A stretch of 64,000 nucleotides of DNA from the NCBI GenBank assembly GCA_013396915.1, contig VWZL01005191.1, positions 875,020-939,019 of the forward strand. Reading direction: 5' to 3'. The translations under genes were made by a program, and so were the position numbers. The notes beneath the pieces are model-generated. The model made no database searches, was not told the DNA's origin, and saw only the letters and a program-made list of their open reading frames with translations. Shown piece after piece: positions 51,501-63,297 of the stretch; position 1 is the stretch's first letter, and every line of letters starts with the position of its first letter. The DNA comes from Stercorarius parasiticus (taxonomy: Eukaryota; Chordata; Aves; Charadriiformes; Stercorariidae).

Positions 51501-52157
51501 CATGACATCCTGTCAGAGGTCCTCTAGGGTCTCATTAATAGGGACATTTTCCTCCTCCAAACATTAACAATAGAAGACATTTTGTTGACTTTTACGGAAG
51601 CCGAATCAGGACTTACGGGTCATTCTTAAGAATATCTGCTGTGAAATACATAACTGAGGTTTATTAAGATCCTTGCATACTCCCAACAAACATGCTGTAG
51701 ACCCTGCTTGCATGACTAAAGCAATTGATTTTACCTACAGAAAAACATAGTGACCAGTCTGTCTGTATTTGTTCAAGTTTGTTTAGAATAGAAAACTCAG
51801 GAAGTTTCCTATTTCTGTGATTTTCATGGTGGTAAAGAAGTTTCTGGTAAAATTACATTATTATTTAAGCAGAAATACCTTTTTGATCATTGAAACACTA
51901 ATTAAAGTCACAATTTGAATTATTTATAAAACTTTCTTAAGAGATGACACACTTAAGAATGACTGCCTATGAACATAATTGTTTTTGTGAATTGTGCAAC
52001 TTTTGTAGACTGACAGCTTAGTGAAAGGAAATCATGCCACCATGTCACAATTTATTTCACTTTACTATAATAGGAATTTGAGCATGATCTTTACTGATAT
52101 AAAGTGACATCCAATTCAGTCTGTCCTAGCACAGTCCAGTAGCAACCTAGTTAAAAG
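48527..52157. other. Unique AT-rich non-coding DNA
   Basis: No gene, LTR or CR1 signature was seen on either strand. Open frames stay below 90 codons. Confidence 0.55.
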
Positions 52158-52262
52158 GGGTATATATATATATATATATACACAAAGTACTCTAAATACA
52201 CAACCANATTTTGTGTGTGTGTGTATATATATATATAAAAAAATAATATATATATAATAAAG
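52158..52262. repeat. Compound (TA)n/(TG)n microsatellite with one N
   Basis: A TATATA run, then a 30-base spacer holding an undetermined base at 52207, then (TG)n followed by (TA)n and A-rich repeats. Length is likely polymorphic, and the N suggests unresolved reads. Confidence 0.9.
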
Positions 52263-52689
52263 GTGTATATTTATGTATAACACAACTTCAAGTGAATTGC
52301 TAGCTACTGTGAAGGATTTTGTAGTACCAGAATTTATTCTGATGAAAAATACAGGAAATGTGACACAATGTCAACAATTCTGAAGTAGATTATTTGTTTC
52401 TTTCAAGAGTAAACACTTAGGCATGGCATATTACATTGCCAACCAACTTCTATTAAGGTGTTACTGTGTTAATAAAATGGCAATCAGTTCTGAGAATTAA
52501 TCTCAACGTAGGCATTAGGAAGTCCTTAAAACCTTCTAATGTTCTTTAGAAAACATCAGTGAGAGAAGTACCAAAGAAGTATACTGCAGTAGTTAGGATG
52601 ACATCAAATAAAAGAAGGGTGAAAAGAGGAAAGACATGAACTTTCAGCACAGAATTGTGATGCTGAAAACAAAATTAATCAAGACACCA

Positions 52690-52960
52690 AAGGACGAAGA
52701 GAGAAGAAATTCTTTAATCTTTAATTGCCTATACACCAATGATAGGAGCTTGGGTAATAAACGGGCGGAATTGGAATTGCTTATTTATGAGCATAAACAC
52801 AACCTGGTTGGTATAACAGAAACCTGAGCAGATGATTCACATGACTGGAATGTTAAAATCAACATTTATGCTTCTTTTAGGAAGGATCATTTAGGCAAAA
52901 TAGTAAAGGGAGCTGCATTTTTTCTTTAAAAAAGGATTCTATCTTTTTTTGAGCTTGGGA
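52690..52960 (+). mobile_element. Decayed CR1-type endonuclease fragment
   Basis: The plus-strand frame reads CLYTNDRSLGNKRAELELL, then NLVGITET, a TGA where CR1 has Trp (52825-52827), then DDSHDWNV, and further FRKDHLGKI near 52.88 kb. These are consecutive landmarks at the start of the CR1 ORF2 apurinic-type endonuclease domain, including the metal-binding Glu of ITET. Homology fades into an A run at about 52.97 kb. A faint ORF2 C-terminal likeness (EGIQRSTTGLT, near 53.31 kb) may mean the copy continues with a large deletion. Confidence 0.75.
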
Positions 52961-55900
52961 CAATTTGTAAAAAAAAAAAAAGGATGATAATCAGTGTTTA
53001 TATGAATAAACTTGGGAAAGAACAGCATCTACAAATGTATGCTGCTCAGCAGATATGCAGATAGAGCAAATTTACAAATACCAGATTGCCAAATCATGCT
53101 GTAAACTGGATGACTGACTCCTTAACTACCTATAAAATTCAGGAAGAATTTGAAGACCTGAAGTGGCCTTCTGTAATCTAAGGGACTACATTCTTCATGG
53201 CATAAAGTAGAAGGCTCGGGCTACCACTGTTAAAATATCACTGGAAATTCTTATTATTACATAAGGCAATTCTCAAATGTCCTCTCAAAAAATGCCATGA
53301 AGATAAACAGGAGGGGATTCAGAGAAGTACCACAGGACTGACTAAACACAGTTGAGGGTCCCTGCAAAGTGAAAACCTCCTGTTAGAATGATGGGTCATT
53401 AAAAAATAGGCATTAAAAGATAGTGTCTCAGTATACAAGGAAAGTTTATGTTCCAGTGTTCAACACTTCCTTAGGGTGCCTAAAATATATTTTATCCATA
53501 GAATGTGTAAGTAGTTCCTGGAAGACCAAAGCAGATCCCTCTGCTTCCAGCTAAGTAATTGTGAATATAGGTTTTGCCAATGGAAGGAAGATTGTGATCC
53601 CAAAAGTGGAGCAGCTTAGAAACTACTGGGTTACCTTTTCATGCAGTTTTAGGTTTCTTTGTCACTGTGAGATGACAACACCGGTCATTGCTCTCTCTTT
53701 GATTTGCAGGTTTTCTTCGCCTCTGCGAGGAGTGTTTCTCTTAGCAAAGTAAATCACATGAAATGCTGTTGAGTACTGAATGTACGATGGGCATAGTCTC
53801 CGGATAATTTCAACTATAGTACAAAGGTGTACTGTAGTTTGGTAAGGAAGACAGTAAATTCGTCATCTGACTGCTTGGATATTAGTTTATTACAATACTT
53901 TTTATGAATGGCGTTATTTATGTTAAGTAGATTTCATGCTTTTTTTTTTATATGAGGCAAATTCTTTGTCAACTGCTGTAAATTTCATAGTGATGGAAGG
54001 GTAATGAGACAAAGTGTCAAACTATATCCTGTACCTTATGTAAAGAGCCTGTAAACTGTTACTGCTCAAAAGTTTTCATGAACTTAAACCCATTGTGTCC
54101 TTAAATCGTAGAATTTAAATGCCAGAGGTTCTAATCAGGGTGAGTAAGCATGTCTGTATTTCCATTAACACAAAAAAATTTCTTCTAAATTATAATAGGG
54201 TTATGACAAATTTTTCTGCAATCTTTTCTTTAAAAAGTCAATTGCTGAGATATTTCTCATAATTTAAAAAATTCTTTTCCTCCTTCTTCTGTGGTTATAA
54301 AAAGCCACTGGGTATATGAATGGTAATGATAGTGTAATAAAAGTGATTATAACTCCTGAAAACTGCTCATATATATTAGAAATAATATAAATTGTAATAA
54401 GGAATAGTTAGCAACTAGACTTGTATGTTCTGTCTGGATGATCTGATAACCTAGTTACAGCCACAAGGAAATGTGACTCAGCATCTGAATACAAGAGAGG
54501 CAGGAAACTTTCTAAACTTATTAAAGTTGAATTCTACAGGGTTTTTTTTTGGTACGTTGCATAAATATGTAAAATCTTGACCATATAGCCTATTTTTTTG
54601 ATCAGCAAAACATGCATTTTGGACCCTGAAGTACTCATGACTCTCTTAAATTTGATCAGTATAAAATTCCTTTACTTACCCAAATTCTTTAATTGTGGTT
54701 AACTGAGGTTCCTTCATAAGCGTGATATCAGACTGCAGAGTACAGGTAAGTTGATGTGTCAGGTAATGAGTACATTAACCTGGATTTCAAGGGACCTGCA
54801 CTGCATAGATGGAAAAAATGTTAAATCATTTATGTGAGGGTTGTTCCCATTAATCCTGCTATTTGGGACTTTCAGCACATAAACTCCACATTTAGTTGCT
54901 TAAAAATAAACTGCAGGTCACCTTTAACTCACGTCTTTGTTTCATTTGTAAGAAAATGCTCAGTTTTCCTCATTTTTACATGTAAAACACTAAAAGATAC
55001 AGAATGATACCTACAAAAGTTTGATCACTGCTCCTAGAACAGATATAATCATAATGCAGCATTTGTCACATAAAATGGATGTAGGGTTTCTAATTACAGC
55101 TGTATATCAAAAGGACAAAAAAATATAGTGACTTACTCTCCTTGGAATAGTGTCTCTAAGTATTTGTTGTGTGCTCTACATCTGTTACATGACAGGTTGT
55201 TAATGATGTGTGTGTTCATTAAAGGTAAAGTGTCTCCTGTGTGTTGTAGTCCTTAAATCTGCCTCTGAAATCCCTACTTGAGCAGCCATGATACATTTTC
55301 CCAGTTTATGTCCTCTGAGAGGTCCAAAGAATGACTAGTAGCTGTACTGTTCTCAATCAATTTTTCTATCAATGGTCACCATTTCTTTCAAGTCACGTAA
55401 GAACATTCACTGTAGAGTTATTTAAGCAAAAGACAATACAACCACCAGTCCTGATATATGTTATTAAACATTATCAAATACAGCCTCATGGATTTCTGTC
55501 ATCTGCTTTGCTTTAACAGTCCTTAGGCATATTCATAATGTAAAAATGTATTTGTTATTTTATTTTATATTTTACTACTTTATCTGCCCACAGGTGGAAT
55601 TGCATTATCCTGGGAAATTAGCTGTGTGCAAAACATGAATAATCTAGCCTTCCCCTTCAACTTTTTTCTTCATCTTTTCCAAATGATTTTCATCTTCATC
55701 CATTTCATTGACTAAAATCACTAATGGCCTGTTCTTGTTCTTTAGCTCAATCAAGGAAGTGTTCAACAATTTTATTCTTCTTCATACTTTCAATCTTGAT
55801 GATTTTTCTTTCCGTCTATACTTTCTCTCCTGGCTGTGCTCACCAGCCCTTTCCTCAAATGTTACTGATTTTGGTCTCCAAGGTTTCCAGTACTACTGTC

Positions 55901-56497
55901 ACAAAACTACCCAGTTACTTAAAATTAAACTTCTACTAAATCTGTGGAACAGCAAAATCAAAAAAGCTAACTGAAGTCTAGATTAATGAGCATTCTCTAA
56001 ATACAGAGGATGTGCCTTGCTAGAAGACAAAAGATTTTGGACAAAATTGCTTAAAATATGAAGATGAAAGGTTAGCTGTCATATAACAGGATTTTAATAA
56101 AGCATTATAATAAAATTTTCATGAAATCTTATTTAACAAATTCAGATTGATAGAAATGATTTGTTGTAGGCTGATAGCCGAGGAATTACAAACAAAAGAT
56201 AATAAGGACATACAGTAATATATCTAGTTGCAGGTTTAACAATTTCCATTCTTTCAGTCACAGTTACAAGTGAATAACAGTGAGGGTGCTGGAAGAACAG
56301 AGAAGGAAGTTTATAAGGAAGGAAGTTTATAAGTTCCCCCTTTGTAAGGGAAGTTTAAAAGTACTAAATAAGTTTGGCTTGACTAAGCAAAACTGAATGC
56401 TATAGGTAAAAAGAGTACCAAAGTTTTGTCATGCATATCAGTGGGGTCAAGACCTGACACCAAGGAGATGAAGACTTTTTTGTAGTCTTGTAAGGCA
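52961..56497. other. Mostly unique AT-rich non-coding DNA
   Basis: No gene recognised. The first 450 bases may hold the decayed remainder of the CR1 fragment at 52.7 kb. A 16-base direct duplication (AAGGAAGTTTATAAGG type) lies at 56303-56334, next to the solo LTR. Confidence 0.5.
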
Positions 56498-57192
56498 TGT
56501 AGTTGTGCTGAGTGCAGGTTTCCAGCCGCTGGCAGCAGGGGCTGCAGGGGCGGCCTCTGTGAGGAGGGGCTGTGGATGCCGAATGCCGGAGTGAGAATAA
56601 CCCTGTAGGTTGTTCCTAAGGTGAGAGAAGATGGAGAGAGGAGGAGGTGCTTGGAGGAGACTGTGGTGAAATAGGCTGTCCCCCTGCAGCCCATGGAGGA
56701 TCAAAGTGGAGCAGATATCTACACTGCAGTCCTCTGGGGACAGCCCACCGGGGCAAGTGGATGTGCCCTGAAGGAACTGCAGCTCATGGAGAGCTCGTGA
56801 AGAAGGAGCGAAAAATGTGAGGAGGAAGAAGGGGCAGAGAGGAGCTGTTGTGGGCCGACCATGACTCCCTATTCCCATCCCCCTGTGCTCTTCAGGAGGA
56901 GAGGAGGTAGAGGAGCTGAGGGTGAAGGAGAAGCCTGGGGGAAAGGGGGTGGACAGAAAACATTTTAGTTTTTGTCTTTGCTTTTCACCATCTGACTCTA
57001 TTTTAATTAGCAATTAATTAATCTTCTGCAAGTCAAGTCTGTTTTGCCTGTGAGAGTAATTGGTGAGTGATCCCTGCCTTTATCGAGACATGTGGGCATT
57101 TTCATTTTTTTTTTCCCCTGTCATGTTGAGGAAGGGTAATGAGAGAGCAGGTGGGTAGGCATCTAGAACCTCACCAAGGTCAACCCACCACA
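56498..57192 (+). mobile_element. Solo LTR of an avian endogenous retrovirus (about 695 bp)
   Basis: It starts TGTAGTTGTGCTGAG and ends GGTCAACCCACCACA, again TG...CA. Internal segments (CTGTCCCCCTGCAGCCCATG, GTGGAGCAGATATCTAC, AAGTCTGTTTTGCCTGTGAG, GTAATTGGTGAGTGATCCC) match a GC-rich LTR family I know from birds, recalled and not searched. The plus orientation is preferred because a degraded AATAAA-like AATTAATTAA (about 57.01 kb) is followed by a GT-rich stretch near the 3' end. No internal retroviral sequence adjoins, so it is a solo LTR. The 188-codon minus-strand open frame at 56447-57013 is a by-product of its purine-rich composition. No clean target-site duplication was found. Confidence 0.8.
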
Positions 57193-59622
57193 GCAGTTAA
57201 ATTAAAAGAAAATGTGGGTTAAATATGAATGAATGCTTTGTATCTAGCTGTGGATAACCTCAAAGAGCAATTGTGATAGCCCCATCGCTTGAGACATTAG
57301 CTCTAGAAAATACACTGTATGGAATAAGGCTGGATCAACAGATAGCAAGATTGATTAGAAAATTACTTGATCTTTTTCACATCTAACATGGATGATTCCT
57401 AAGGATCGCCATATTGGCTGCCTTTTGCTTTGTCATTGGCACAGAGCACTCAAATGCAATTGTGACAGAATATTCACGGTGCTATCTGTTACATGCACCC
57501 CAAACCAAGCAGTAAGTTTTTCATCTGCTGAAGTGAAAAGAAAATGGAGTTGTCACCTTGTAAGAAATTAATTTCCAACACAAGGGTTTCTTTCGTGGAG
57601 GTTGCTGAGGTGTAGTTGTTACGGCTGCAGTGCTGTCAACGTTCATTAAATGTCCCAGTCTCATGTAGGGAATGAAATAAACAGAAGTCAAAATTATCTA
57701 AAAGCAGAACTACTTGGATTTTTTTTCTTTTTATTGAACCTACCCAGTAAATCCTGCCGTGATGAAGACAAAATTTCTCATTAAATCACTTTGATTAAGG
57801 AAAAATAAAAGTCACAAAATAATTACTCACAGCACAAGAAACAATTATTAAAAGTCTTTTTTCCTCCCAAACTCAAAGTCTGCATACATGTGTACATATA
57901 CAATATTACTATAAAAATACATAATAATACATATTAAAAATACATATTAATATTATGTCTTGTTTATATCTGCTGACTGGGGTCCAAAAAATAACAATAT
58001 TTAATAGTTCAAGTTATAAAATTTTATAAGTAAAAATAAGTCAAGAAAACTGCTACAGATACCAACAACTGAGTTCACACTTTGCATCAGCTTGTGTCTG
58101 AATTATAGTGGAATATAGTTTACACCTTTGGGGTGTAAACAGTAAAGATTACCTATTGCTTCTAGTGGCTAATCTCCCCAGGTTCAACATAATCAATAGA
58201 AAGAGAGAGGTTCCTCCTGAGGGCAAAGTAGAATCTAAAATTAGATTCAGGATTCCTTTTCTGAGGATTATAGAATCCTCTTCTGAATTGCCTCTAGAGA
58301 TGTTTCTGTCTCTCCATCAGCTGTAGTGGGAGTCTTGGGAGATTAGCCTCCCTGAGCTAAGGTTGTGTTTGTGAAGCACTGCTCTTCTCCTATTTGTTCA
58401 AGGCATCTCAACATGAACTGCAAGACTTGTGTTCTTTTCTATAGCCTTTGTATCCAGACATTTCTCATCACGAAAGGAAGACACTCATCTAGAAATTAAG
58501 ATGTTTCCATTCATCCACCCTAGGTCACATCTATCCTAGTATTTTAAAACTGAAAAGCAGAATAAAAAAGATGTAATATGCCACAGTGCACCGGATTGCA
58601 TTATGCACTTGACATATAAGAGAGTAATGTTCAGATGATAAAGTAACTAAAAGTGAACAGAAATAAAGGAAATTTTAATTTTGAAATAGAATGCATTTTT
58701 TTCTGAAATGGAATTTGCCAAATCCATTTATAAATTTCAATGCCAAATGCCAAATATTTGGTTTAATTTTTGAGAATTAAGTGTTCAAAATGGAATTTTT
58801 TTTAAATGTTAAAACGGGAATTTCCCTTGAATCCGAATCAATCACATTTGGCTGTTTATAAGAAAAAAATTTAGGCTACTCAGTTGTAGTTGTCTAATTC
58901 TCCAAAAGACCCCTGCCTGGTCTCTGAGATTTAACGACTATATCTATACTGCTAAGTATATGATGTCCATGGATTTAAATTTAGCTCTGGGGCTAAATGT
59001 GAATAGCCTCACACCCACGCTGATTTAGCATAACTCCGCTAGGGTACAGAGGCATCTACCCTACATAGCACGTGGCTGGCCGTCTCTTCTCTCTGTGTGT
59101 GTTTGCCCTCTACAATTTTTATTTAAACCCATGATATTTAAGGTATGTGTAACATATCTAATTTCTACTGTGTCCTCCACTAGTCAGTTAGACCAAACAA
59201 GATTTATATGGGAATATATTATGGAAAAATATTTGTTTATAAAAACCTGGAGAGTTTGCATGGCAAAAGGGGAAATTGTGGTTGGTGCAAGGAGCCTGAG
59301 CTGCTTGAAGCGTTGAAGTGCCGTGGCCTCAGCCCTAATCTTGCAGCATTCATGAAAACTAAAATAACTTTGTTTCTGTAAAGCTAGGTTTTATTATGAC
59401 ACAAAATGATATGATATATCTAATAGCAAAAGTCAGACCTGTCAGATATGACAAATTAAAATAAAAATTGCAAACAAATCTCCTCCCGACCCTCATCCTC
59501 GCAGGATAGATTCTTTCCCTAAAGTTTATTTTTAATCCAGTTTCTGGCTTACAACAAAACCTACAGAATCCCTATTATTTTTTTTCTGCCACCCCTAAGT
59601 TTGGCTGCGTGTCTACTCACAG
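57193..59622. other. Unique non-coding DNA with a CNE-like block
   Basis: No gene recognised. The 57.22-57.86 kb part carries many words typical of developmental enhancers (CTTTGTCATTGG, ACAATTATTAAAAG, CTTTGATTAAG, CATCTGCTG) without repeat signature. A perfect 9-bp-stem hairpin lies at 58118-58140 (GTTTACACC, five bases, GGTGTAAAC). Confidence 0.5.
58118..58140. repeat. 9-bp perfect hairpin
   Basis: GTTTACACC (58118-58126) and GGTGTAAAC (58132-58140) around TTTGG. Each arm contains a forkhead-like GTTTAC or GTAAAC core, so it could be a paired binding site rather than a transcript hairpin. Confidence 0.8.
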
Positions 59623-59966
59623 GGCTTCTTAACAGCATTCTGGTCCTTACTCCTGCTGGGAGCTCGCAAGATCTCCTGCTGCCCCTCCATATCCTCTGGG
59701 AAAGGGCGCTGTTTCCCCTCTCAGAGTGGTCCTATGAATGCAGAAATGGAAGTCAAGAAAAGATGAACTGGCAGCTGTCACCTTGGCTGCTCAGCCACAT
59801 TGCTTTTGAAGAAAAAGAAATGCAACGAATGTTGAGCAGGCAAATTAAGCAGTTAAACAAAGTGTCATCCAAGGATATGGAAAACTTTGTGCATGCAAAA
59901 GCTTTGGAATGTTGCCTGAACATTGCCTCATGGGATGGAAAAGGATGTTGTACCTCACAGAAAACA
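59623..59966 (+). other. Weak candidate internal exon
   Basis: A pyrimidine-rich stretch and a good acceptor (CTACTCACAG, AG at 59621-59622) precede an open segment of about 115 codons. It ends at a fair donor (ACA followed by GTAAGG, GT at 59967). The frame stays open from 59601 to 59990, but its first codon is TTG, and the first Met is at 59764 (MNWQLSPWLL). A charged helical-looking part (EEKEMQRMLSRQIKQLNK) follows. I recognise no family. It lies 40 bases from a solo LTR. It could be a lineage-specific or non-coding RNA exon, but chance is the simplest explanation. Confidence 0.2.
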
Positions 59967-60157
59967 GTAAGGTCATCCAGGCTGGGCTGAGCTGGGACAG
60001 TCAGTGTGTCGTGGTTTAACCCCCGTCGGCAGATAGGACCATGTAGCTGCTCATGCAGTTCTCCTCCTTCCCCTCCAGAAGGTCAGGGAGAAGAGGGAGA
60101 AAAGGAGGGGAAAGGGAAAGGAAAAAAACCCCAACATGTGGGTTGAGATAAAGACAG

Positions 60158-60163
60158 TTTAAT
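60158..60163 (-). terminator. Poly(A) signal of the minus-strand solo LTR
   Basis: ATTAAA on the minus strand, about 125 bases downstream of the TATA box, followed by the GT/T-rich stretch CTGTCTTTATC. This is the usual variant hexamer position for the R region of an LTR. Confidence 0.5.
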
Positions 60164-60180
60164 AGAATAGTAACAGAAAA

Positions 60181-60199
60181 TTAATAATAATAATAATAA
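60181..60199. repeat. (AAT)n microsatellite inside LTR
   Basis: Six AAT units. The (ATT)n run at this place is a regular part of this LTR family. Confidence 0.85.
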
Positions 60200-60284
60200 A
60201 AATGACACAAGTCGCTCTCACCACCTGGTGAATTGACACCTTCCTGAGCAGCAATCATGAGTACCCACCCTCCAGCCAACCCCA

Positions 60285-60292
60285 TTTATATA
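60285..60292 (-). promoter_or_regulatory. TATA box of the minus-strand solo LTR
   Basis: TATATAAA on the minus strand within GTATATAAATGGGG, about 230 bases from the LTR 5' end. Transcription would start near 60255 and run leftward, antisense to the weak exon candidate at 59.62-59.97 kb. Activity is unknown. Confidence 0.6.
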
Positions 60293-62406
60293 CTAAGCAT
60301 GATGTCTATGGTATGGAATATTCCATTGGCCATTCTGTCATTCTGTTTAGGCTCCTTCTCAGCTTCTATGGGAAGCTGAAAAAAGTCCCAGAAAAAATAT
60401 AAACAACACCTGGCAACAACTAAACCAATATGTATTATTGACATTCCTTTCATACCAAATCTGAAACACAACAACCACTAGAAACAAAATTAACTCTGTC
60501 CTAGCTGAAACCAGGACACAGGGTCATCCCCAGAAACAGGGAGACAACATGTCACGTCACTAAAGGACAAGTGCATGTGTGAGATAATTAGTAGATGTTT
60601 TAGTAACTAAAGGCTCTCAATCTTGATGAAAGGAAGGGAGAACAGTAGTAAGGACTGGGAATTTGCATCTTAAAGGAATTCTAGGAAGATGCTGAAGAAG
60701 AGACTGAGGATAAAAATGTGCCACTTTTCCCAAAGTCGAGTTTTCTTCCATGAATGCAATCTCTAGATATAATGATTGCACAAACTTTTGTTCACACAAA
60801 CATATGTGTCTGAATGTTTTTCTGGGGTTGTTAAAAATCCCACCAAGCCCAACTTTTGAGTTCAGACAGCTGCGGTCTGCTAAGAAGAATGGGCTGCTTT
60901 CATGATCTGATGAACAGGACTATCTAGGAAATCTTGGCATTTAGTAAAGTATCATGAAGAGCAATTGAATGCAAAGGAAGCTTATAGCACATATTTAAGC
61001 ATTATTTTTCATACTTGAAAATGGACATTATAAAACAGACTTTTAAAAGTAGATAAAATCCTCTAAGACCACTACTTATAAAAACACAGTAATTTTGCTT
61101 AATTGTTGTAAGTAAGTAATTTATAGAGTGAATTTAAGGAAGCATTTTCAGTTACTTTAGACCTGGACAGCACGTCATTGGGAACCTATCTTGTTTCATA
61201 ATACCATACTCAGAGCTTATAGGCTATGTTTTTCCTGTAGTCCTGAAGCTAATGTTAATTTTGTAGACTTGAGCTCAGTGTGTCCAGCTATAGACATTAG
61301 GAAGAAAGAGTTAATTTCAAATTACTCACATCTACTATCCCCGCCTGGAAACCTAATTCTGAAAAGCCCTTTCAACTCAAAAACTGAATTCCCTCTTTAG
61401 AAAGCACAGCAAAAGAAAAAAAATTGTGAGGCAAAGGAAAATCTTTTTCTTTGCAGTGTCAAATAATACTAGCTTGTGAATAACTATTATTTCATACAAA
61501 TTTTTGTCAGGATGTAAAAAAGGAAAGTGGTATCATTATAAGCAAAACCTGTGATAAATAATTGAATCTTACTGAGATATTCATTTTAATAACATTTGTT
61601 CTGACTGCCCATGAAAAGCATAATGACTTCCAATGAGCTAAGTCCTTTAAAACTTTCTTCAAGACCTGGCGTATAATTCAAACAGAATAAGTCTAGAATA
61701 TTCTTTGATGTTTAAAACTCATATAGCTAATTGTATCAGAAGTCTCCTTGAAGTCAAAATTAGCTCTAAGATGGTTTAGAGAACAAAAGTGGATAAAGCC
61801 TTTGCTTCTTCAAATTTTGTTATAAAACCAAACATTCCCTGCAAATTTAAAAATAATACCAGATTGGGAGAGAACAACATACATTTAATCCTATTAGGAA
61901 ATAGTGTAGTTAGTATATAAATATGTGCTAAAATCTCAACTCAACTACTATATCATAATGCTAAAAGGGAGCACTGTTTTCCTTTTGTCTAAGGAAAAGT
62001 AGAATTCCACACTTTTTGAGAGTAAGAGAGGCGTTCACATAATCAGTGCAATACACATACAGAACTGTTCTCTTCACTTCTCCAAATAGTTTTTATTCAT
62101 TATAAACAAACTAAATAATACAAACTTATTTAAGAAACATGATGATTGGTATTATAGTATCATTAGGCGCTATCATTTATTGCATTCAATTTATTAAGAC
62201 ATGCTTAGAAAAGTGTAATAAATTAGAAACAAGATTTCAACCTTGCCAGAAAGCCTAAAGAAATAATGTTAGGATCCAAATATATAAAACTATGCAATCA
62301 TAAAGTGTTTCATTTATCATTGTTACTAACAGGAGAAATAATGTCAGATGATTTACCTAACAGTGTCTAATTAATTAATTATCTAATATGAGTATTTGTC
62401 ACTGAA

Positions 62407-62426
62407 GTAATATATATATATATATG
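62407..62426. repeat. (TA)n microsatellite
   Basis: About nine TA units. Confidence 0.85.
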
Positions 62427-63270
62427 AGAAAGTATATCTGGGAGAAGTCATTATTAAGTGTTACCTTGGCTTATAGGTATGTGTTGGATTAATTGTAGAT
62501 AGTCAAACTTGATGAGTCATGAAGAAAGGATATTTCAAGTCATCGTCACTTGAACATTTGATATACTGATGAAACAATACAGATAAAAGAATTTTGATAT
62601 TTCAATATCTACTTTGCTGAATGTGTTTCTGCTCTGGTAAACAAGGCGCATATCAGCCTCATTTTTTCTGCTGTAACATCCCGGTTTAATTAATTTATTT
62701 GCTGGTTCTCTTCAAGAACATTATTGCATTTCTCTGTCAACTGTTATTTTTTGAAAATACAATTATACCTAAACCTTTCTGAGAGCATTTTATCAAATTT
62801 GATAGCTTAAATGAGAGACGTTGTCCTTTGCAAATTCATATGTTTCCATTAGATTAAAAGGCCTCCCATTAGAACTTTTCATTTAAATTTATATGAGATT
62901 TCTGGTGTGTAATTCCATGCTTCACAATATTCGCTTTCTTCTGCAATATTATCCGAACACTGTTGCTTTTTTATTACATTTAGTGTTATATTTCCATCCT
63001 TTGGTGTTCTTATGCTGAGGAGATGATAATTAAAACTGAATAACTTTGGTTGATTTTTTTCGTAGAAAGAGATTTTTTTATGGGCACCAGCAAAATAATC
63101 ACTAATAGCTTCATTGAATCTTTAAATGCAGTTCTAATGAGATAAATCTCCTTACTGAATTAGGTGCTTGTTAGCATGATGAAATTTTTTTCTTTAACCT
63201 CCGCAAATTAAGGTAGTAATGTACAGAATATTACTATTAACCCGAATGGAAATAAGAGTAGCAACTGTAA

Positions 63271-63297
63271 TTCTTTTTTTTTTTTTTGGGGGGGGTG
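63271..63297. repeat. Poly-T / poly-G run
   Basis: A T run of about 17 bases followed directly by a run of about eight G. Length errors in sequencing are likely here. Confidence 0.85.

Larger units (their letters stand above)
60007..60520 (-). mobile_element. Solo LTR of an avian endogenous retrovirus, minus strand
   Basis: Read on the minus strand it begins TGTGTCCTGGTTTCAGC (60520 downward) and ends GGGTTAAACCACGACA (60007). In between are landmarks of an LTR family I know well from birds: GAGTTAATTTT, CTTTTTTCAGCTTCCCAT, GGAATATTCCATACCATAGA, a TATA box, and TTAAACTGTCTTTATCTCAACCCAC. TATA box (60285-60292) and ATTAAA (60158-60163) are correctly ordered for minus-strand transcription. No internal retroviral genes adjoin. 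No exact target-site duplication is visible; CAGTG on the left compares poorly with GGGTC on the right. It shares its 13-base 5' end with the LTR at 21.2 kb. Confidence 0.88.

Noticed and set aside
56447..57013. 188-codon minus-strand open frame
   Set aside because: Lies almost wholly within the solo LTR at 56.50-57.19 kb. The frame is open because the LTR is purine-rich, poor in stop codons on that strand, and it shows no protein motif.
59971..60529. GGTCATCC on both sides of the minus-strand LTR as target-site duplication
   Set aside because: The left copy lies about 28 bases from the LTR edge while the right is one base away; a true duplication would touch both edges.
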